A stretch of DNA of 64,000 nucleotides from Parietaria judaica (taxonomy: Eukaryota; Streptophyta; Magnoliopsida; Rosales; Urticaceae), in the NCBI GenBank assembly GCA_954871525.1, contig OX940870.1, positions 9,455,501 to 9,519,500 on the forward strand. Reading direction: 5' to 3'. Below, piece after piece: positions 60,792 to 64,000 of this stretch; the first letter of the stretch is position 1; each line of letters opens with the position of its first letter. The translations under genes and the position numbers were made by a program. Below the pieces are notes generated by a model that saw nothing but the letters and a program-made list of their open reading frames with translations, had not been told where the DNA came from and did not search any database.

Positions 60792-61826
60792 TGTTATGGG
60801 TATTTCTCCGAGTCTAAGAAAATTAATTCTGATCTAAAAATTACGCCCAATCTAGAAAAAGTCAGTCGAAAGCCAAACCCAAAAAAAAAGTCAACGTGTA
60901 AGTCAAACCCGATCTTGTCCCGGAGTCAACAAACCTTTCCCAAAAAGTCAACAAAATTTAGCCAAGAAAAAGAAAACACATGCCCTGGCTAAGAATGGTA
61001 GCCCACGCATAGGCGAACTGTGCTCCATAAACATAGGGGCACCAGTACTCCATACACATACGTGCATCGTGCACATAAATACATCGTGTATATAGATGCA
61101 TCGTGCACAGAGGCACAACACACACACGCATAGGCACAATGCGCACATGGTGCACATAGGTGCACTATGCACAATGCGCACATAGGTGCACTATGCACAT
61201 GGTGCACTATGCACATGCACATGGGCACATAGGTGCTCCATAAACACGTTGACTTTTTTAAAAAACTAATATTCACCATTACTCTCAAATTTTTTTACCT
61301 TTAAAAATACTATACATGAGCGACAAAAGTCCTATTTCCGCCCTCCTCTAACTTCATATTTTCTTCCTATTTTCTCAGGAACAAATTCCGGGGATAGACG
61401 AACTTCGGTGAGCCTAGCTCGGGAGTGACGTCATCCTCGTTTCTTATCGAACTAGTCAAGAACAAAGTTCAAGATAGAAGAACTCCAGCGAACCTAGCTC
61501 AGGAGTGAACATCTTTCCTTTTGGAGACGAAATTTGGGATTAAACTCCAATGAGCCTAGCTCAGGAGTGAACATCTTTCCTTCAGAGACGAAGTTTGGGA
61601 TTAGCCCAACAAGCCTAGCTCGGGAGTGATATCATCCTCGCTTTTCTCTAGACTCGGTGAGCTTCCTCGAGACAAAAACTAAGGCGAACTATCCGGAAAT
61701 AACTTCCGTCCCGCCAAAGACGAAAAGTTAGGCATTCTGCCCAGTTTAACCACCACGTGTACTAGGTCCGGCTCGGGATTGAACCGTGGATCGGTTCACG
61801 AATTAGTCCAATTTTCGGCTTTAACA
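60792..61826 (+). mobile_element. Gypsy-type LTR-like unit, about 1.0 kb
   Basis: Starts TGTTATGGGTATTTCTCCGAGTC, matching the old LTR at 18236, and ends CGGCTTTAACA, matching the TTCGGCATCAACA type of end. TGTT...AACA borders. No target duplication was found (ATGAT versus AGGAC), so it may be a truncated or recombined copy. The second half (61378-61645) has four imperfect tandem units, each with GCCTAGCTCrGGAGTGA, at a position comparable to the AGCTAGAGCGGAAGCG array in the 18711 LTR. No gag or pol nearby. Confidence 0.65.
61015..61250. repeat. Degenerate TGCACATAGG / GTGCATCGTG repeat tract
   Basis: Many short variants of GTGCACATAGGTGCAC and ATCGTGCACA follow each other for about 230 bp inside the LTR-like unit. 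It generates Cys/Met-rich spurious open frames on the minus strand. Confidence 0.8.
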
Positions 61827-62624
61827 AGGACCAAGACAGATTTTCACAAATTGAAATAAAGATTTTTTATTTTTTAAATTTACTTATACGGCTAATAATT
61901 AACAAAAAAAAAAAAAAAAGATGTTATCCTTACAGGTAAGATATACGATTTTTATTACTCCGATTAATAAAGACTCCCGAGGAACCAATTTTAGAGCGGA
62001 TAGTAGGAGGTGCTTTTGAAATTTTCGAAAAATCTAAACAGTAAAATAAAAATAAAAAAATCCAATTCATACTTCTGGCAATTTCATACTTATAACCGAT
62101 CGTTTGAATTGTTTTAGTCACAATCATTCTAAATTTCCGTACCTAAACTCTCTCAGGTTTGCGCAAGCATAATACATGTTCTAATAAATTTCTTATAAAA
62201 TGAAATGAAGTCTATAAATTAGTAATTAACTTCAAACCAAGAAAATGTAATAAAAGAAATAGAAATTGTAATAAATGCTCATTTTGTGTAGAAGGAAATG
62301 CCCATTTATGAGAGTGGTGGGTATTTTTCTTAAACTTTTTACACAAAATTAGCATTTTTTAAAATAACACTAAAATCATATCAGTACCCGAAGCCGGTAT
62401 ATGAAATCAATATAAAAGTTTCGCCGCTTTTGAAATCATAACCAAATAAGCCCACTAAAACTTGGCCCACTACTTTCAGGCCCAATAAGCCCAATGGCCA
62501 ATAATAGCCTTACCAAAATTCCCCGCCAAAACGTGTTCTCTGCCCAATCTCGCCGCCGATAAACCGGAAACGCCGATCGGACCTCGCCGGAATGTCGGCG
62601 AAACTGATCGTCGGAGGCTAACAC
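61827..62624. other. Upstream region of OSB1-like gene
   Basis: AT-rich with a small foldback copy (62272-62360). GC content rises from about 62520 and CCGCCGATAAACC..., typical of a plant 5' UTR, leads to the start codon. No TATA box recognised. Confidence 0.5.
62272..62360. repeat. Small foldback repeat, copy C
   Basis: AAATGCTCATTTTGTGTA at the left and TACACAAAATTAGCATTTT at the right end, with inner AAATGCCCA / GGGTATTT. Same family as 14503 and 47549. Confidence 0.7.
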
Positions 62625-63858
62625 ATGAGGGCCGTTCAGGTTCGTCTTCGTCCCCGAGCTGAGTCGTCGATTCCGTCTCTCCGGCGATTCCTCGTTCCCT
62701 TCTGCTCGCCGTCGTCGGGCGATTCGAGCCCTAGGGTTTCGAATTCGTTCTCCGAAGAGCCAGAAGGAAGCAGCGGAGTCTACAGGCACACGCTCAAGTT
62801 CCAGAGGCCGACCACGGTCACGCGGCGACCCGAGCTGCGCAACTCCGCGAGCTTCATCGGCACTTTGGTTAGACCTCTGACGCCAAGCGGCGCCGAGAAT
62901 GAAGAAATTCGCGCTTACACTTTTCTGAGAGTCAGCGATTCTCCCTTGTCAAGAGAGAGCTTCCTGTGAGTTTGTATATGTCCGAACATGTTTGTCTTAT
63001 CACTGAGCTTTATTGTCTGTTCTTTTTTTATACTGAATTCAGCCTAATGCTCGATCAATTACACTGCTTTAGCTATAAGTTTAGGCAAGAATTTGGAAAG
63101 AAAGTATTTGATTATGGCTTATTGATAATACTTTTGAATGTAGAAACTGAGGAGATTAAAGGGTTTGATACTAAGTTGATATGATTCTGGACAGGGTGTT
63201 ATTACAAATGCGGGATAAGATGGCCGAAATCTGTTTCGAACATCTAAAGGAGAACGATTTTATTTATGTTTCGGGTCATCCAGGAACTTCTACAAAAGCC
63301 GATCGGAACGGGAACATCAGATTGCTTTTCAAGGTCTGGAATGCTTCATATCTTAAACAACTGAGACTAATTATGTGTATGTAGATATGTCTCTTGGTTT
63401 GTTTCTAAAAAAGGTTCTTTCTTGCACTTTTCAGGTTATAGTGAAGGAGTTGAATTATGTGACAGGAATGCGTGGTTCGAGTGCTCAATCCGGTAAAGAC
63501 TTATCTTTCTATAGCTATTTCTATATGTTGTTGCGGTTTTCCTCTTCTCATCTGCGGCTTTTTATTCGGAAAATTAGGTGAACTTACTAGTTTGGAGAGG
63601 TACAAGAATCGACTGAACTTATGGCAAGTCTTCTTTTCGAGCCCGTATGAATGGTGGGATAACAGGAAAGATAAATTAAATCCAAAGCTCCCTGATTTTA
63701 AGCATAAAGATACCGGTGAAGCTCTCTGGTTGACGCCAAATGATCCACCATGGATAAAGAAACAGCTGCGAATTCTAGATGCAAAGATGGCAGACCCGGG
63801 CCAGGTTGAACTCAGGTCACGCCATTCCCGAGTTTCTAAATGGGAATACGATGATTAG
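62625..63858 (+). CDS. OSB1: Organellar single-stranded DNA-binding protein, OSB1-like, 272 aa
   Basis: Four exons: 62625-62965, 63195-63333, 63435-63492, 63578-63858; all GT-AG, in frame. OSB proteins are plant-specific ssDNA-binding proteins of mitochondria or plastids; Arabidopsis OSB1 restrains recombination between mitochondrial DNA repeats. The first 45 residues are Arg/Ser-rich without acidic residues until about residue 30, fitting a mitochondrial presequence. An SSB-like OB fold follows (about 60-165: NSASFIGTLVRPL, ENDFIYVSGHPGT, VIVKELNYV). One PDF motif is present at about 195-230: WQVFFSSPYEWWDNRKDKLN then PKLPDFKHKDTGEALWL. Length is close to Arabidopsis OSB1, which also has one PDF motif. 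The ATG used gives MRAVQVRLRPRAESS. Confidence 0.93.
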
Positions 63859-64000
63859 GGAAAAGACTCAGATGGAGGACACATGCGTGGTAATAACTTT
63901 GCCCTTTACATTTAATTCATATTGGGAATTAGTTTTGTATATATGTACGATTTTCTGTACTAAGAACTACGGTTATCGAACCAGCCAAGAAATCATCGCG
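63859..64000 (+). other. OSB1 3' UTR region to window edge
   Basis: No further feature; the transcript probably ends near or beyond the edge. Confidence 0.5.

Noticed and set aside
60948..61288. Cys/Met-rich frames on the minus strand
   Set aside because: Products of the TGCAC-type repeat tract.

Overview
This window looks like nuclear DNA of a flowering plant, most likely a eudicot. The genes are intron-rich with GT-AG junctions, their proteins belong to plant families (ERF, organellar OSB, plant-type MAPKKK, CTC1, plant GCP5), intergenic DNA is AT-rich, and Ty1/copia, Ty3/gypsy, hAT and Mutator-like elements fill most of the space between genes. I joined exons by hand; every coding model listed keeps frame through all its junctions.

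Layout. 1-5400: a copia element on the minus strand with an unbroken gag-pol frame; its 3' LTR runs off the left edge. 7334-7963: an ERF003-like AP2/ERF gene (minus). 8-16.6 kb: gene-poor, with a 281-bp hAT MITE, an 832-bp hAT/Tip100-like element and smaller foldback repeats. 16763-17142: ribosomal protein eL39 (plus). 18236-27692: three LTR-retrotransposon insertions inside one another (an old solo-like LTR, holding a gag-only gypsy element, holding a gag-only copia element). 28028-30728: plastid-type aspartate aminotransferase (ASP5-like, plus). 31965-32950: thioredoxin-fold protein (plus). 34041-34313: small one-helix membrane protein (minus). 35444-41521: CTC1, the large subunit of the telomere CST complex, 15 exons (minus), with a solo LTR in intron 2. 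42477-47037: gamma-tubulin complex component 5, 16 exons (minus). 47737-49443: two neighbouring Mutator-like foldback elements whose target-site duplications overlap. 50200-53511: a decayed hAT element. 53960-57921: MAPKKK5-like kinase, 10 exons (minus). 60792-61826: another LTR-like unit related to the one at 18236. 62625-63858: OSB1-like organellar ssDNA-binding protein (plus).

The genes do not form a pathway; they are ordinary single-copy-type plant genes. RPL39 beside ASP5 matches my recollection of neighbouring Arabidopsis loci, so the 9.4-kb retrotransposon nest probably split an old gene pair. The best-supported new observations are about transposons: exact target-site duplications date the order of insertion, two different gag-only elements sit one inside the other, and two foldback elements landed three bases apart.
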